From: Bradyrhizobium iriomotense | GTDB lineage: Bacteria; Pseudomonadota; Alphaproteobacteria; Rhizobiales; Xanthobacteraceae | DNA: 64,000 bases | Assembly (NCBI RefSeq): GCF_018130765.1 | Contig: NZ_JAFCJZ010000002.1 | Span: 186,001-250,000 of the forward strand | Direction of reading: 5' to 3' | In this document: piece by piece, positions 8,445-18,155 of the stretch | How the letters are laid out: the number at the start of each line of letters is the position of its first letter | How positions within the stretch are numbered: position 1 is the stretch's first letter | Translations under genes and position numbers: made by a program | Notes under the pieces: model-generated | What the model was told of the DNA's origin: nothing | The model's input: only the letters and a program-made list of their open reading frames with translations | Databases searched by the model: none

Positions 8445-8915
8445 ATGGAGCAGGCAATGGCGCCCTTGCCGACCGCGAACACCGAAACCGTGCAGTTCTT
8501 CCGCCAGTGGCTGGACACCTTCGCGGGCTATGTCCGCGAGGTCGACTACGCCTCGGCGCGGCCGCTGTTCCATCCCGACGTGCTTGCCTTCGGCACGCAC
8601 AACGATGTCATTCCCGGCCTCGATCAATGGGTCACAACGCAATGGGACAACGTCTGGCCGAAGACGGCCGACTTCCGTTTCGTCCTCGATCAGACCTCCG
8701 TTCTGGCGTCTGCCGACGGCACGATGGCGACCGTGATCGCGCCGTGGACGAGCACGGGCTATCATCCCGACGGCAGCGCATTTCCGCGGCCGGGCCGAGC
8801 GACGATGGTGTTCTGCAAAAACGCTGACGGCTGGCTGTGCGTGCATTCGCACATGTCGCTCAATCGCGGTGTGCCGCAAGCAAGCCACGCCAACCGGCCG
8901 GTGAAGGCCTGGTAG
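8445..8915 (+). CDS. NTF2-like/SnoaL-type nuclear transport factor fold protein
   Basis: Predicted cytoplasmic protein of about 156 aa with the cone-shaped NTF2-like fold: an N-terminal helix (FFRQWLDTFAGYVREVD), a PLFHPDVLAFGTHN turn and a four-strand sheet ending WLCVHSHMSL. Similar proteins are annotated as SnoaL-like or DUF4440 and often protect or isomerise small ligands; no ligand can be named. The start is uncertain: ATGs at 8409, 8445 and 8457 are in frame, and the GGAG before 8457 favours one of the last two. Confidence 0.65.
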   Translation: MEQAMAPLPTANTETVQFFRQWLDTFAGYVREVDYASARPLFHPDVLAFGTHNDVIPGLDQWVTTQWDNVWPKTADFRFVLDQTSVLASADGTMATVIAPWTSTGYHPDGSAFPRPGRATMVFCKNADGWLCVHSHMSLNRGVPQASHANRPVKAW

Positions 8916-8930
8916 ATGCGGTCCGAATAG

Positions 8931-8960
8931 AAAAGGCCCCGGATACGTCCGGGGCCTTTT
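8931..8960. terminator. Bidirectional rho-independent terminator
   Basis: A perfect 13-bp stem (AAAAGGCCCCGGA paired with TCCGGGGCCTTTT) with a 4-base loop is flanked by A-run and T-run. It sits between the convergent NTF2-like gene and fumarylacetoacetate hydrolase-like gene and can end both transcripts. Confidence 0.9.
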
Positions 8961-8981
8961 GAATTCGAGATGTGCCGCCAC

Positions 8982-9683
8982 CTATTCCGGCTGGCCGATG
9001 CTCACCTTCAGCGTGCCGACGCCGTCGACGCCGCATTCGAGCTTGTCGCCGGGCTGGAGCTGCGACACGCCGGCCGGCGTGCCCGTCATGATGATGTCCC
9101 CGGCGGCGAGCTTCACCTGCTGGGAGAGCTGCCAGATCGTCTCCGGCACGTTCCAGATCATCTGCTCGAGATCGCCGGTCTGGGCTTCCTTGCCGTTCAC
9201 CGTCAGCCAGATCTTGCCCTTGGTGGGATGACCGATCTTGGAGGCCGGCTGCACCGCGGAGGCGGGCGCGGAGCCGTCGAACGACTTGCCGATCTCCCAC
9301 GGACGCTCCTTCTTGCGCGAGGCGATCTGGAGGTCGCGGCGGGTGAGGTCGATGCCGACGGCGTAGCCGTAGACGTGGTCGAGCGCCTTCTCCGCGGGGA
9401 TGTTGAGGCCGCCGCTCTTGAGCGCGACGATCAGCTCGACCTCGTGATGAAGATCCTTGGTCAGCGGCGGATAGGGAATGGTGGCGCCATCGGGCACCAG
9501 CATGTCGGCGTGCTTGGCGAAGAAGAACGGCGGGGCGCGCTCGTCATTGCCCATCTCGCGGATGTGCTCGAGATAGTTGCGGCCGACGCACCAGATGCGG
9601 CGCACCGGATAACGGCCGCTCTCCCCGACGACGGGAAGCGAAGCCTGGGGCGGAAGCGGGATGACGTAGGAGGCGGCGTTCAT
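8982..9683 (-). CDS. Fumarylacetoacetate hydrolase family protein
   Basis: FAH-fold enzyme of 233 aa, the usual length of the short single-domain class. The metal-binding acidic residues are visible in HHEVELIVAL and in the AVGIDLTRRDLQ segment, and the C-terminal signature MTGTPAGV is present. Members include fumarylpyruvate hydrolase, 2-hydroxyhepta-2,4-diene-1,7-dioate isomerase and oxaloacetate decarboxylase; they need Mg2+ or Mn2+. The short N-terminus with RRIWCVGRNYLEH suggests the fumarylpyruvate hydrolase/acylpyruvase class. It lies about 40 bp downstream of the ABC exporter gene and may share its transcript. Confidence 0.88.
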   Translation of the reverse strand: MNAASYVIPLPPQASLPVVGESGRYPVRRIWCVGRNYLEHIREMGNDERAPPFFFAKHADMLVPDGATIPYPPLTKDLHHEVELIVALKSGGLNIPAEKALDHVYGYAVGIDLTRRDLQIASRKKERPWEIGKSFDGSAPASAVQPASKIGHPTKGKIWLTVNGKEAQTGDLEQMIWNVPETIWQLSQQVKLAAGDIIMTGTPAGVSQLQPGDKLECGVDGVGTLKVSIGQPE

Positions 9684-9723
9684 GGAGCGGTCTCGCTGCT
9701 CTTGGTGGGGGTGGTAAGGAACT

Positions 9724-11526
9724 CTATGCGGTTGCGCTGATCGGCGCCAGAGCGCCGGCGTCGCGATGCTGCAGGCGGAAGAACGAGGCGTAGCGCCCGC
9801 CGCGGCGCAGCAGCTCGTCGTGGCGGCCCTGCTCGACGATCTCGCCGCCTTCGACCACCAGGATCGCGTCTGCGTGCATGATGGTGTGCAGGCGATGCGC
9901 GATCACGATGGTGGTGCGGCTCTGGCAGAGATGCTCGATCGCCTCCTGCACCTGCCGCTCGGATTCGGAATCGAGCGCGGCGGTGGCTTCGTCGAGCAGG
10001 ATGATCGGCGCGTTCTTGAGCAGCGCGCGCGCCACCGCAATGCGCTGGCGCTGGCCGCCGGAGAGCTGCGTGCCGTGCTCGCCGACCGGCGTGTCGTAGC
10101 CGAGCGGGAAGCCCATGATGAAATCATGCGCGCAGGCCGCCTTCGCGGCCTCGACGATCTCGTCCTGGCTCGCGCCCGGCTTGCCGAAGGCGATGTTGTT
10201 GCGGATGGTGTCGCGGAACAGATAGACGTCCTGGCCGACATAGGCGGTCTGGGCGCGCAGTGATTTGCGCGAGACCGAAGAGATCGGCTGGCCGTCGATC
10301 ACGATGTCGCCCTGCGTCACCTCGTAGAAGCGCAACAGCAGCGCCAGCACGGTCGACTTGCCGCCGCCGGAGGGGCCGACCAGCGCGGTGACCTTGCCGG
10401 GCTCGGCCGTGAAGCTCATGCGATTGAGGATGGTCTCATTGGCGCGATAGGAGAAGCTGACGTCGCGCAGCTCGATCCGCGCGTCGGAGAGCTTCAGCGC
10501 CGGCTTGTCGTCGTCGGACTGCTCGCTGGCGGGGCTGTCGATGATCTCGAGCAGCATGCGCGCGCCGACGAGCTGGCTGTTGAGGTCGATGTTGAGCCGT
10601 GCCAGCCGCTTGGCCGGCTCGGTCGCCATCAGGAACGCGGTCATGAAGGAGAAGAACGCGCCGGGCGTGGCGTTGAGCGCGACCACGGCATAGCCGCCGT
10701 ACATCAGGCAGCCGGCAACGGCGAAGCCGCCGAGCATCTCCATCAGCGGGTTGGAACGGTTGGCGACGCGGGCCATCTTGTTGGCGTTGCGCTCGACGAT
10801 CGCGATGTTCTCGTCGATGCGCTTCTGCATGGTGTCTTCGAGCGTGAACGCCTTGACGGTGCGGATGCCCTGCAGCGATTCCTGCATCGTCTCCATGATG
10901 TCGGCGGTGCCGGTGAACTGGTTGAAGGCGAGGCCCTTGATGCGCTTGACCAGCTTACGCAGCACCAGCATCGCCGGCGGCACCGCGACGAGGCCGATGA
11001 ACGACATCAGCGGGTCCTGCCACACCATCACGCCGATCATGGCGAGCAGCATGAGCAAGTCGCGGCCGATTGCGTTGACCAGCATGTTGAGCACGTCGGT
11101 GATCGACTTGGCGCCGGCCGTCAGCCGCGCCAGGAACTCGGACGAATGCCGCTCGGAGAAGAAGCCGACGCTTTCGCGCATCAGCTTTGCGAACAGCTGG
11201 CGCTGGTTGGTGGCAAGGATCGCGTTGCTGATCTTGGTCAGGATCACCATGTGGCCGTAGGTCGCCACGCCCTTGATGAAGAGCAGGATCACCGTGATCC
11301 CCGAGAACATCGCGATGCCCGGGATGTTCTTGTCGACATAGGCCTGGTTGATGACCTGGCCGAGCACATAGGTCGCGCCCGCGGTCGATCCCGCGGCAAG
11401 CGCCATCAGCGCGAAGGCGACGAGGTAGCGCCGCCAGTAGACGACGCCCTGTTCCGTGACCAGGCGGCGAATCAGGACCGCTGCCGCATAGGGATCGTCG
11501 GTGATTTTCTTTGGAAACTGGGCCAT
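9724..11526 (-). CDS. MsbA-like ABC exporter (fused permease-ATPase)
   Basis: Half-transporter of 600 aa with six membrane segments in the first 330 residues and a C-terminal ATPase. Walker A (GPSGGGKST), the Q-loop, signature LSGGQRQRIAVARAL and Walker B (IILLDEATAALD) are all intact. The size and order match MsbA, which flips lipid A-core across the inner membrane, and its place beside LPS genes supports that role. A start 9 codons further upstream (11553) is possible; I chose the ATG at 11526 because the conserved N-terminus begins there, though neither has a strong ribosome site. Confidence 0.85.
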   Translation of the reverse strand: MAQFPKKITDDPYAAAVLIRRLVTEQGVVYWRRYLVAFALMALAAGSTAGATYVLGQVINQAYVDKNIPGIAMFSGITVILLFIKGVATYGHMVILTKISNAILATNQRQLFAKLMRESVGFFSERHSSEFLARLTAGAKSITDVLNMLVNAIGRDLLMLLAMIGVMVWQDPLMSFIGLVAVPPAMLVLRKLVKRIKGLAFNQFTGTADIMETMQESLQGIRTVKAFTLEDTMQKRIDENIAIVERNANKMARVANRSNPLMEMLGGFAVAGCLMYGGYAVVALNATPGAFFSFMTAFLMATEPAKRLARLNIDLNSQLVGARMLLEIIDSPASEQSDDDKPALKLSDARIELRDVSFSYRANETILNRMSFTAEPGKVTALVGPSGGGKSTVLALLLRFYEVTQGDIVIDGQPISSVSRKSLRAQTAYVGQDVYLFRDTIRNNIAFGKPGASQDEIVEAAKAACAHDFIMGFPLGYDTPVGEHGTQLSGGQRQRIAVARALLKNAPIILLDEATAALDSESERQVQEAIEHLCQSRTTIVIAHRLHTIMHADAILVVEGGEIVEQGRHDELLRRGGRYASFFRLQHRDAGALAPISATA

Positions 11527-11644
11527 CCGTAGTCCATTGACGGCGCAGGACAAAGCCTGCCCGCGCGTCAGGGATCGAATGGCCTCTGTGCCCGCTCAAG
11601 CGGGGTTTTTCAAGCCCAATTAAGGGCTTGCGTCCGGACGGAAT

Positions 11645-12658
11645 CTAGGCCGAGACGGCCTGGCGGAGTTCGCCATGGCGCTCGCGGAACAGCTTGTCCT
11701 CCCAGGCCAGCGCATGGGCTGCGATGGTCTCGAGGTCGTCATATTGCGGCTTCCAGTCAAGCAGGCCGCGGATGCGGCTGGTGTCGGCGACCATGGTCAT
11801 GATGTCGCCGGGCCGGCGCGGGGCGTACTGGACGGCGAAGCTGCGGCCCGAAACCCGGCGCACGGCGTCGATGGTCTCCAGCACCGAATAGCCGCGGCCA
11901 TAGCCGCAATTCAGCGTGGTCGAGGCGCCGCCATCGCGCAGGTAAGCGAGCGCCGAGCGATGGGCCTGCGACAGGTCCGTGACGTGGATGAAGTCGCGGA
12001 TGCAGCTGCCGTCCTGGGTCGGATAGTCGGTGCCGAACACGTCGATCTTGGCGCGCTGGCCGGTTGCGGCCTCCACCGCGATCTTGAGCAGATGCGTGGC
12101 GCCGACGGTGGCGAGCCCAATGCGCGCCTGCGGATCGGCGCCGGCCACGTTGAAATAGCGTAGGGTCACGTACTGCATGCCGTAGGCGGCGGCGACGTCG
12201 TGCAGCATGATCTCGGTCATCAGCTTCGACGAGCCGTAAGGCGACAGCGGCCGCGTCGGCGCGTGCTCGGGCACCGGCACCTGGTCGGGATTGCCGTAGA
12301 CCGCCGCGGTCGAGGAGAAGATGAAGCGATTGATGCCGCGCTTGACGGCGACGCTGAGCAGGTTGCGCGCGGTGACGAAATTGTTGCGGTAATAGCCGAG
12401 CGGATCGCGCATCGAATCCGGCACGACCACCGAGCCCGCGAAATGGATAATGCTCTCGATGTTGTGCTGGGCGATCACGCCCTCGAGCAGGTTCTCGTCG
12501 CCGGCGTCCCCAATGAACAGCGGCACGCCTTCCGGCAAGTACGCCGAGAAGCCGGTGGAGAGATCGTCGATCACGACGACGTCCTCGCCGGCTTCCGCCA
12601 GCGCCAGGACCGTATGACTTCCGATATAACCGGCGCCGCCGGTGACTAGCACAGTCAT
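11645..12658 (-). CDS. galE: UDP-glucose 4-epimerase GalE
   Basis: Extended SDR enzyme of 337 aa. NAD-binding TGGAGYIGS begins at residue 6, and the catalytic Tyr-Lys pair is in YGSSK with Ser in SSTAAVYG. The DLSTGF stretch after strand two is typical of GalE. It converts UDP-glucose to UDP-galactose for LPS or exopolysaccharide. It lies on the minus strand about 120 bp upstream of the MsbA-like gene and divergent from the LpcC-like glycosyltransferase gene. Confidence 0.93.
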   Translation of the reverse strand: MTVLVTGGAGYIGSHTVLALAEAGEDVVVIDDLSTGFSAYLPEGVPLFIGDAGDENLLEGVIAQHNIESIIHFAGSVVVPDSMRDPLGYYRNNFVTARNLLSVAVKRGINRFIFSSTAAVYGNPDQVPVPEHAPTRPLSPYGSSKLMTEIMLHDVAAAYGMQYVTLRYFNVAGADPQARIGLATVGATHLLKIAVEAATGQRAKIDVFGTDYPTQDGSCIRDFIHVTDLSQAHRSALAYLRDGGASTTLNCGYGRGYSVLETIDAVRRVSGRSFAVQYAPRRPGDIMTMVADTSRIRGLLDWKPQYDDLETIAAHALAWEDKLFRERHGELRQAVSA

Positions 12659-12784
12659 GATCTCACCCGTCTTCGATCAACGCGGGATGCTAGCGTCTGC
12701 GTGGTGAAGAGGGGGTATCGGCAGAGCTGAACTGGTCACTATGCTTAATGTTGCGTATAGGGGGCCTGTCAAACGGAGCATGAC

Positions 12785-13822
12785 GTGGCGAATTCCCAGG
12801 GCGATCTCGAGGTGATCGTGCCAAATCTGCACAGGCGCTATTCCGGGGTCACTGCGACCAACCGGATGGTGGCGCCGCGGCTGGCGAAGCTGTATCGCGC
12901 CGCCTGGTTCGGCTCGGACGCGCCGGCGGGGATCGCGCGGCTGAGCGGCGCTGATTTCCTGCGGTTTTGGCGCCGCAAGGCGCCGCTGATCTGGCACGCG
13001 CGCCGCAACAACGAGATGATCGCGGGCGTGCTGCTGCGCGCGCTCGGCTGGCCGCTCAAGCTGGTGTTCACCTCGGCGGCGCAGCGGCACCACAGCTGGA
13101 TCACGCGCTGGCTGATCCGGCGCATGGACGCGATCATCGCGACGAGCGACATCTCGGCCTCGTTCCTGAAGGTGGAGGCGACCGTGATCCCGCATGGCGT
13201 CGACACCGACGTCTACGCGCCGCCGATCGATCGCGCTGCGGCCTTCGCGGAAGCCGCGCTGCCGGGCCGCTACGCCATCGGCTGCTTCGGCCGCGTGCGG
13301 GCGCAGAAGGGGACTGACGTGTTCGTGGATGCGATGTGCCGCCTGCTGCCGCGCTATCCGGATTTCATCGCCGTCATCGTCGGTCAGGTCACGGCCGAGC
13401 AGACGCCTTTCGCCAACGACCTGAAGAAACGCATCGAGGCCGCCGGCCTGCAATCGCGCATCGTCATCACCGGCGAGCTGCCGATCGAAGCGGTGCAGCG
13501 CTGGTATCAGCGGCTGACGATTTACGCCTTCACCTCACGCAATGAAGGTTTTGGTTTGACGCTGATCGAGGCGATGGCGGCCGGCAGCGCCCTCGTTGCC
13601 GCGCGCGCTGGAGCTGCCGAGCTCGTGGTCGAGGATGGTGTGAGCGGCGTGCTGGTTCCGACCGGCGATGCCGACGCGCTCGCCGCGGCGGTCGAGCCGC
13701 TGATGCGCGACGTGGCCGCTGCGACAGTGATGGGCGAGCGCGGACGGGCGCGGGTGCTCGAAAGATTCAGCCTCGATGCCGAAGCTGCGCGGATCGGCGA
13801 GGTCTATCGGCCGCTGCTCTGA
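12785..13822 (+). CDS. GT4 glycosyltransferase, LpcC-like LPS-core transferase
   Basis: GT-B fold transferase of 345 aa starting with GTG after a GGAGC ribosome site. The N-terminus (EVIVPNLHRRYSGVTATN) resembles rhizobial LpcC, a mannosyltransferase of the LPS core. The C-terminal donor-binding domain has the family E-x7-E motif in SRNEGFGLTLIEAMAAG. It acts at the cytoplasmic membrane face on lipid A-core. The position between galE and the heptose genes fits core assembly. The exact sugar donor is inferred from the resemblance only. Confidence 0.85.
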   Translation: MANSQGDLEVIVPNLHRRYSGVTATNRMVAPRLAKLYRAAWFGSDAPAGIARLSGADFLRFWRRKAPLIWHARRNNEMIAGVLLRALGWPLKLVFTSAAQRHHSWITRWLIRRMDAIIATSDISASFLKVEATVIPHGVDTDVYAPPIDRAAAFAEAALPGRYAIGCFGRVRAQKGTDVFVDAMCRLLPRYPDFIAVIVGQVTAEQTPFANDLKKRIEAAGLQSRIVITGELPIEAVQRWYQRLTIYAFTSRNEGFGLTLIEAMAAGSALVAARAGAAELVVEDGVSGVLVPTGDADALAAAVEPLMRDVAAATVMGERGRARVLERFSLDAEAARIGEVYRPLL

Positions 13823-14314
13823 ACTTCCGTTTTGGCCACCGAGACAAAAAACTCGCAAAACAACCCCATGCACAGTAGCCGAGGATAACAGAATCAATGG
13901 CTTGGCGGCAGGTGTTGTCTCTTGCGGATTTTACGAAGTCGATTTGACCTGTCGGGCAAAACAGTGCTAGACAGGTATCGTCCCAAAATGCCCGATTACC
14001 CGTAGTTGCGGGCCCGCAGTCCGCGCGCTGTGGCGAATGGACCGCTCACCATTTAATCAAGCCGGCGTCTCGCCGCGCTGGTTCTTTTGGCGTTCTGACG
14101 CAGGAAAGTGACTTCGAGCTCGTCGCCGTTGACACGGTCGAGCCGGCACCCGCGATATGGTCAACGTTACAATTCAGCTACGCGCATGCGAACAATTGCG
14201 CAGTTTCACGCAAAATTGGGCATCGGGCGCATTGGAAGTTGACGACATCGGTGGATGCTACCTAATTGCGCGCAGCGGCCGCGAAGACGGAGGCCGTTGC
14301 GTGAGCGAAGCCAA
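13823..14314. other. 492-bp gap without a recognised gene
   Basis: This gap between the glycosyltransferase and the unknown membrane protein gene is richer in A/T than its surroundings. Short reading frames in it have no convincing start sites or composition. I see no tRNA, terminator with T-run or direct repeat. It probably contains the promoter of the 14315 gene. Confidence 0.5.
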
Positions 14315-15865
14315 ATGCCAGACCGCATGTCTCCTTCCGATCGCTTCAATGCGCTGCCCTTGGTGCCACCCTTCGTCGTCATCTACTTCCTTGCCCTGAT
14401 TGGACAGACACTGATCGCGCTCATCCCAGGGGCGATCACGCTCGGCCTGTTGCTGTTCATCCTCCCGGGGCAGATACTGATCGCGGCTCCGACGTTGCTT
14501 TATTACTCTCTCGCTGCACTCCCCGGATATCTGCTGGCGCGGTTCCTTGGAAGCAATTTGCTTGGCGCCACGGTTGCGGCGGTCGCGCTCGCGGCGGCTG
14601 CGCTGCTGCCGCATTACCGCAGCCAAAACCAGCTCGAGAAGCTGCTCGCGACAGATGTCACGGGTCCAGTGCCATCGTCATTCCAGCCGCGATCCTTTGA
14701 GCTTCCGTATCCCGAGCGTGACAATTACTGGACGAATTGGCGGCAACCCGAAAGCCACGATCCGACCCCTCCGCCGCCCTGCGCGGATCTTTGCCAGCAG
14801 TTGCTGTTCAAGGGGCATATCGACCACGTCATCATCCGAGACCATAACGCGCGTGGCGCCCGGATGGTCAGCACCGAGACCCAAAAGAGAGGGCTTGACG
14901 GCTCGATGCAGCGAATGGTCGAAGTCACATGGCTGCCGCGCTGGAGGAGATTTCACCTCGAACATCGCGAGAGCTGTCCCGAGACGCTGAGCCTCATCGC
15001 GGCTGAATTCGTTCATGAGGTTGTCGGCGGCCGCTGCTTGATCGAAGACACCGTCGATCAGCGCGAAGCCGATGTCGTCGTGTCATTGTCCAAACCCCTC
15101 GATGTACAGGGCGATGATGGCCAGTTTCGTCCGGATCTGAATATCGCGTTCGCCAACATTGAATCCGACCCGATCACCGTCACGATTGCCGAGCAGCATG
15201 ACAGCAACCTCGTCCCGGCCGAGATCAGGACGGCGCTGCACGCGAGCAATGCGCGCGTTCCGTTCTATTTCACGACGAGACGATGTGGCGGAGGTGAAAT
15301 TCCCAATCTGTGCCTCGCCGCGGCGACCGAACCTTTTGCAAACAGCCGCGCGGATCCGTTCGAGATGATCAATCGCCGTTATGGCTTCCCGGTGGTGCCG
15401 GGATCCAAGCCGGCCCGCCTATCTTCCGCGCCCACATCGGAGAATGACCGGGCGACAGTGAATGCTATCCTGAGACAGGACTACGGAGCTGGATTGATTC
15501 CAACGACGCAGTCGAAACTCGTCGCAAGTTTCCTCAGTGCAAGGCTCAAGAACGGACAACTCAATCAGGACGATATCGAGTTGATCCGGTTGGCGCTGAA
15601 GCAGCATGCCTTTGCCGCATCGATCGAGACCGACAAGCTGTCGTCAGACACCTATCAGGCCCTGAAGCCGCTGCTGCCCGATATGTTCGAGCGGATCGCC
15701 TATAGCGCCGAGGGGCAGCAGGAGATGGTGCAGTCGCTGAACGTGATGCTCGGGCACTATCCAGCCGAGGATACAAACCCGTACTCGTCCACGCTCTGCC
15801 AGGATCCCAAAAACGCCCGTTTACGTGTCTGCTATCAGCGGGAATTTCGCACGCGCACGAAGTGA
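14315..15865 (+). CDS. Unrecognised membrane-anchored protein
   Basis: Protein of 516 aa that I do not recognise. The N-terminal 100 residues hold about three hydrophobic segments (PPFVVIYFLALIG, LGLLLFILPGQI, LLGATVAAVALAAAALL), then a long soluble part follows with a Pro-rich linker (DPTPPPPCADLC) and several conserved-looking Cys. It has no enzyme motif I can name. The in-frame ATG at 14327 is an alternative start. It is followed at once by a secreted protein gene on the same strand, and the two interrupt the LPS-core cluster, which suggests a lineage-specific insertion. Confidence 0.7.
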   Translation: MPDRMSPSDRFNALPLVPPFVVIYFLALIGQTLIALIPGAITLGLLLFILPGQILIAAPTLLYYSLAALPGYLLARFLGSNLLGATVAAVALAAAALLPHYRSQNQLEKLLATDVTGPVPSSFQPRSFELPYPERDNYWTNWRQPESHDPTPPPPCADLCQQLLFKGHIDHVIIRDHNARGARMVSTETQKRGLDGSMQRMVEVTWLPRWRRFHLEHRESCPETLSLIAAEFVHEVVGGRCLIEDTVDQREADVVVSLSKPLDVQGDDGQFRPDLNIAFANIESDPITVTIAEQHDSNLVPAEIRTALHASNARVPFYFTTRRCGGGEIPNLCLAAATEPFANSRADPFEMINRRYGFPVVPGSKPARLSSAPTSENDRATVNAILRQDYGAGLIPTTQSKLVASFLSARLKNGQLNQDDIELIRLALKQHAFAASIETDKLSSDTYQALKPLLPDMFERIAYSAEGQQEMVQSLNVMLGHYPAEDTNPYSSTLCQDPKNARLRVCYQREFRTRTK

Positions 15866-15943
15866 TTGCTCTTTATCGGGACGCTCGAGGCTCTCTCCTG
15901 CCTGGCCGATGCTGCCACTATTGAAGCGGAAGGTTGTACGCTG

Positions 15944-16771
15944 ATGGCCGGCCCTTGCATTGCGAGTCGTGTGATTGCGTTTGTTCTGATCGGCGGATCG
16001 GCAGCGTTTTCTCAATCAGTTCCGGCCACAGCCGAGAGGCTCACTTTTGATCCGAAACTGTGCAAGGAGGGCGAGCGCGACAAAATCTACGTCTCTCTTG
16101 GTCGATACGTATTCCCGATGGAATATGCCGAGCAGCAGGCCGTCGTCTACGATCCACTTTTACCGCATGAGTCTCGTCGGGTGCTGAGGCCGCCTAACCC
16201 CGAAGAGCCGAAAGGGTGTTTTGGCAACCCGCTACAATCGGGCAGCTATGCGCTCTTTACGCCGGCAATTCTTGCAAAGGGTGGACAGCTTGTCTCGTTC
16301 GCCTCAGCGCTTCAATTGTTGACGCTGCATAGCATCGATAGAAGCGGGCAAAAGGCAGACACGATTTGGATGGGCGAGGCATCACAGTTGGGAATTGCCG
16401 GATCGACTTGCCGACAGTCGGCTATTCGGGAAGAGCTGCCAAACGGCATGTCAGTCTGCCGTGTCAGGCCGAATGATTCAACTATTCCTCAAGAGGAATG
16501 GGGCGCAACGTACACAGCCAGACCCGGAGTCTACGAGACCCCAACCAACCGGGCGTTCGTGGTGAACTGCTCCGGCACACGCTTTCCATGCGACATCGCC
16601 TATGAAGTGACGCACGATGTCTGCGTGAGCTATAGACTCTTTCCTCACTACAAGGGCAGTTCAGCACCGATCGATCGCATCATTGAAATCGACCAATCCA
16701 TCCGCACGACAATTTCCGCGTCAATCGTAAGAGACTATCCTTGGCCTGATCCGGTGATGGATAGCCGCTAG
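15944..16771 (+). CDS. Unrecognised exported protein
   Basis: Protein of 275 aa starting with a Sec signal peptide (PCIASRVIAFVLIGGSAAFSQ). I place the start at the ATG at 15944 after GGAAGG. The mature part has five or more cysteines, including paired ones (GSTCRQSA with MSVCRVR, VNCSGTRFPCD), which suggests disulfides in the periplasm. Base composition is less G/C-rich than the flanking LPS genes. It is probably co-transcribed with the membrane protein gene upstream. Function unknown. Confidence 0.7.
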   Translation: MAGPCIASRVIAFVLIGGSAAFSQSVPATAERLTFDPKLCKEGERDKIYVSLGRYVFPMEYAEQQAVVYDPLLPHESRRVLRPPNPEEPKGCFGNPLQSGSYALFTPAILAKGGQLVSFASALQLLTLHSIDRSGQKADTIWMGEASQLGIAGSTCRQSAIREELPNGMSVCRVRPNDSTIPQEEWGATYTARPGVYETPTNRAFVVNCSGTRFPCDIAYEVTHDVCVSYRLFPHYKGSSAPIDRIIEIDQSIRTTISASIVRDYPWPDPVMDSR

Positions 16772-16891
16772 CCAGAATTTGGAGGAATGTCGCCTTCTGG
16801 CTCATCGCGTCATTGGTCGACGTTTTAGAATTTGGTCGCAATCGGTGCATAGCGGACTTTGGCGAGCCGCCCGCCCGGCGAATTTAAGGGT

Positions 16892-17983
16892 TTAACTTTG
16901 GCGCTTGTGCGCCCCCGCTTCACCCAGCACCCGCTCCGCAATCCCCACCACCTCCGCCGCCGCAATGTCCCGCATGCAGCGGTGGTCGTTCATCTTGCAG
17001 ATCGTGCTCTGGCAGGGCTGGCAGGAGAGCACGCTCTTGTCCTGGACCACGGTGGCCGCAAGGCCGTTGAGGGGGGCCCAGAGATAGGGGCTGGTCGGGC
17101 CGAAGATGCCCATGGTGGGCGTGCTGAGCGCGGCTGCGATGTGCATCAGGCCGGAATCGTTGGAGATGGCGACGCCGGCGGCGGCCATGGCCAGCACGCC
17201 GTTGCGCAAATCGTTGCCGGTAAGGTCCCGCACCCCAGGGCCGCCTGCGGTCCCAGGGCCGCCGGCCGCCACGATCTCCTGGGCGAGGCTCTTTTCGGCG
17301 GGGCCGCCGACCACCCAGACCTCGAGGCCACGCTCGACCAGCAGGCGGGCGGCCTCCGGATAATAGGTCCAGCGCTTGGAGACGCCGACCGAGCCGGGGG
17401 CCAGCGCGACTGCGGCGCCGGCGCTGAGGCCGTTGGCCTGCCGCCAGCGCACGATCTCCTCGGCGGGAACGCGCAGTTGCGGTGCCGGCCATTCCGGGGG
17501 CAGGGGGCCGCCGTCGGGCTGGGCCAGCGCTGCGTTCTTGTCGATGAAGCGGGGCAGCTTCTTCTCGCCCCAGCGCCAGCGGTTGAGCAGTCCGAACCGG
17601 AACTCGCCGACAAAGCCGACCCGTTCGGGGATACCGGCCAGCGCCGGCGCGATGGCCGCTTTCCAGGTCCGAGGCAGCACCAGGGCTGTGCCATAGTTCC
17701 GCTCGCGCAGGAGCTTGGCCAGGCCGAACTGGCGGCCTACGGCGAGGCGGCTGCGGGGCAGGTCCCAGATAATGCCCTGGCGGACGCCGGGCATGTAATC
17801 CACAAGCGGGGCGCACAGGGACGTGGTCAGCAGATCGACCGGCCGGTTCGGCCAGCGCTCCTTCAGGACCCGCACCACGGTGTGATTCCGGACGAAATCG
17901 CCGATCCACATGTAGGGAATGATCAGGATCGGGCGCGTGTCGTCCCGATCTGCATATCCACTAAGTTGCGAATCTTGGTTCAT
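16892..17983 (-). CDS. waaF: LPS heptosyltransferase II (GT9)
   Basis: Glycosyltransferase family 9 protein of 363 aa. Recognised from the N-terminal ILIIPYMWIGDFVRNHTVVRVL, the LPRTWKAAIAPALAGIPERVGF stretch and the C-terminal SNDSGLMHIAAAL and IFGPTSPYLWAP motifs that bind the ADP-heptose donor. WaaF adds the second L-glycero-D-manno-heptose to the inner core on the cytoplasmic face. It is divergent from hldD and hldE, which make its donor. Calling it heptosyltransferase II rather than I or III is a family-level judgement. Confidence 0.85.
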   Translation of the reverse strand: MNQDSQLSGYADRDDTRPILIIPYMWIGDFVRNHTVVRVLKERWPNRPVDLLTTSLCAPLVDYMPGVRQGIIWDLPRSRLAVGRQFGLAKLLRERNYGTALVLPRTWKAAIAPALAGIPERVGFVGEFRFGLLNRWRWGEKKLPRFIDKNAALAQPDGGPLPPEWPAPQLRVPAEEIVRWRQANGLSAGAAVALAPGSVGVSKRWTYYPEAARLLVERGLEVWVVGGPAEKSLAQEIVAAGGPGTAGGPGVRDLTGNDLRNGVLAMAAAGVAISNDSGLMHIAAALSTPTMGIFGPTSPYLWAPLNGLAATVVQDKSVLSCQPCQSTICKMNDHRCMRDIAAAEVVGIAERVLGEAGAHKRQS

Positions 17984-18155
17984 TTGTTAATAGGGCCGAA
18001 GGCAGGCTGATGTGGCGGTTCGGTTAGCCGCTCCAGGCGGGAACGTAAAGCAGGGAGAGCACGAGTCCAAAAGCGCCTGCCCAAAATGCTTACACTTTGG
18101 CGGATGATGCGCTACGGCAGGATCGGGTCTTAAGAAAATCGGGCAGGTAGGTGGA

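Noticed and set aside
14157..14399. Small frame (MVNVTIQLRACEQ start) before the unknown membrane protein
   Set aside because: It overlaps the better supported gene at 14315 in another frame and lacks a ribosome site.
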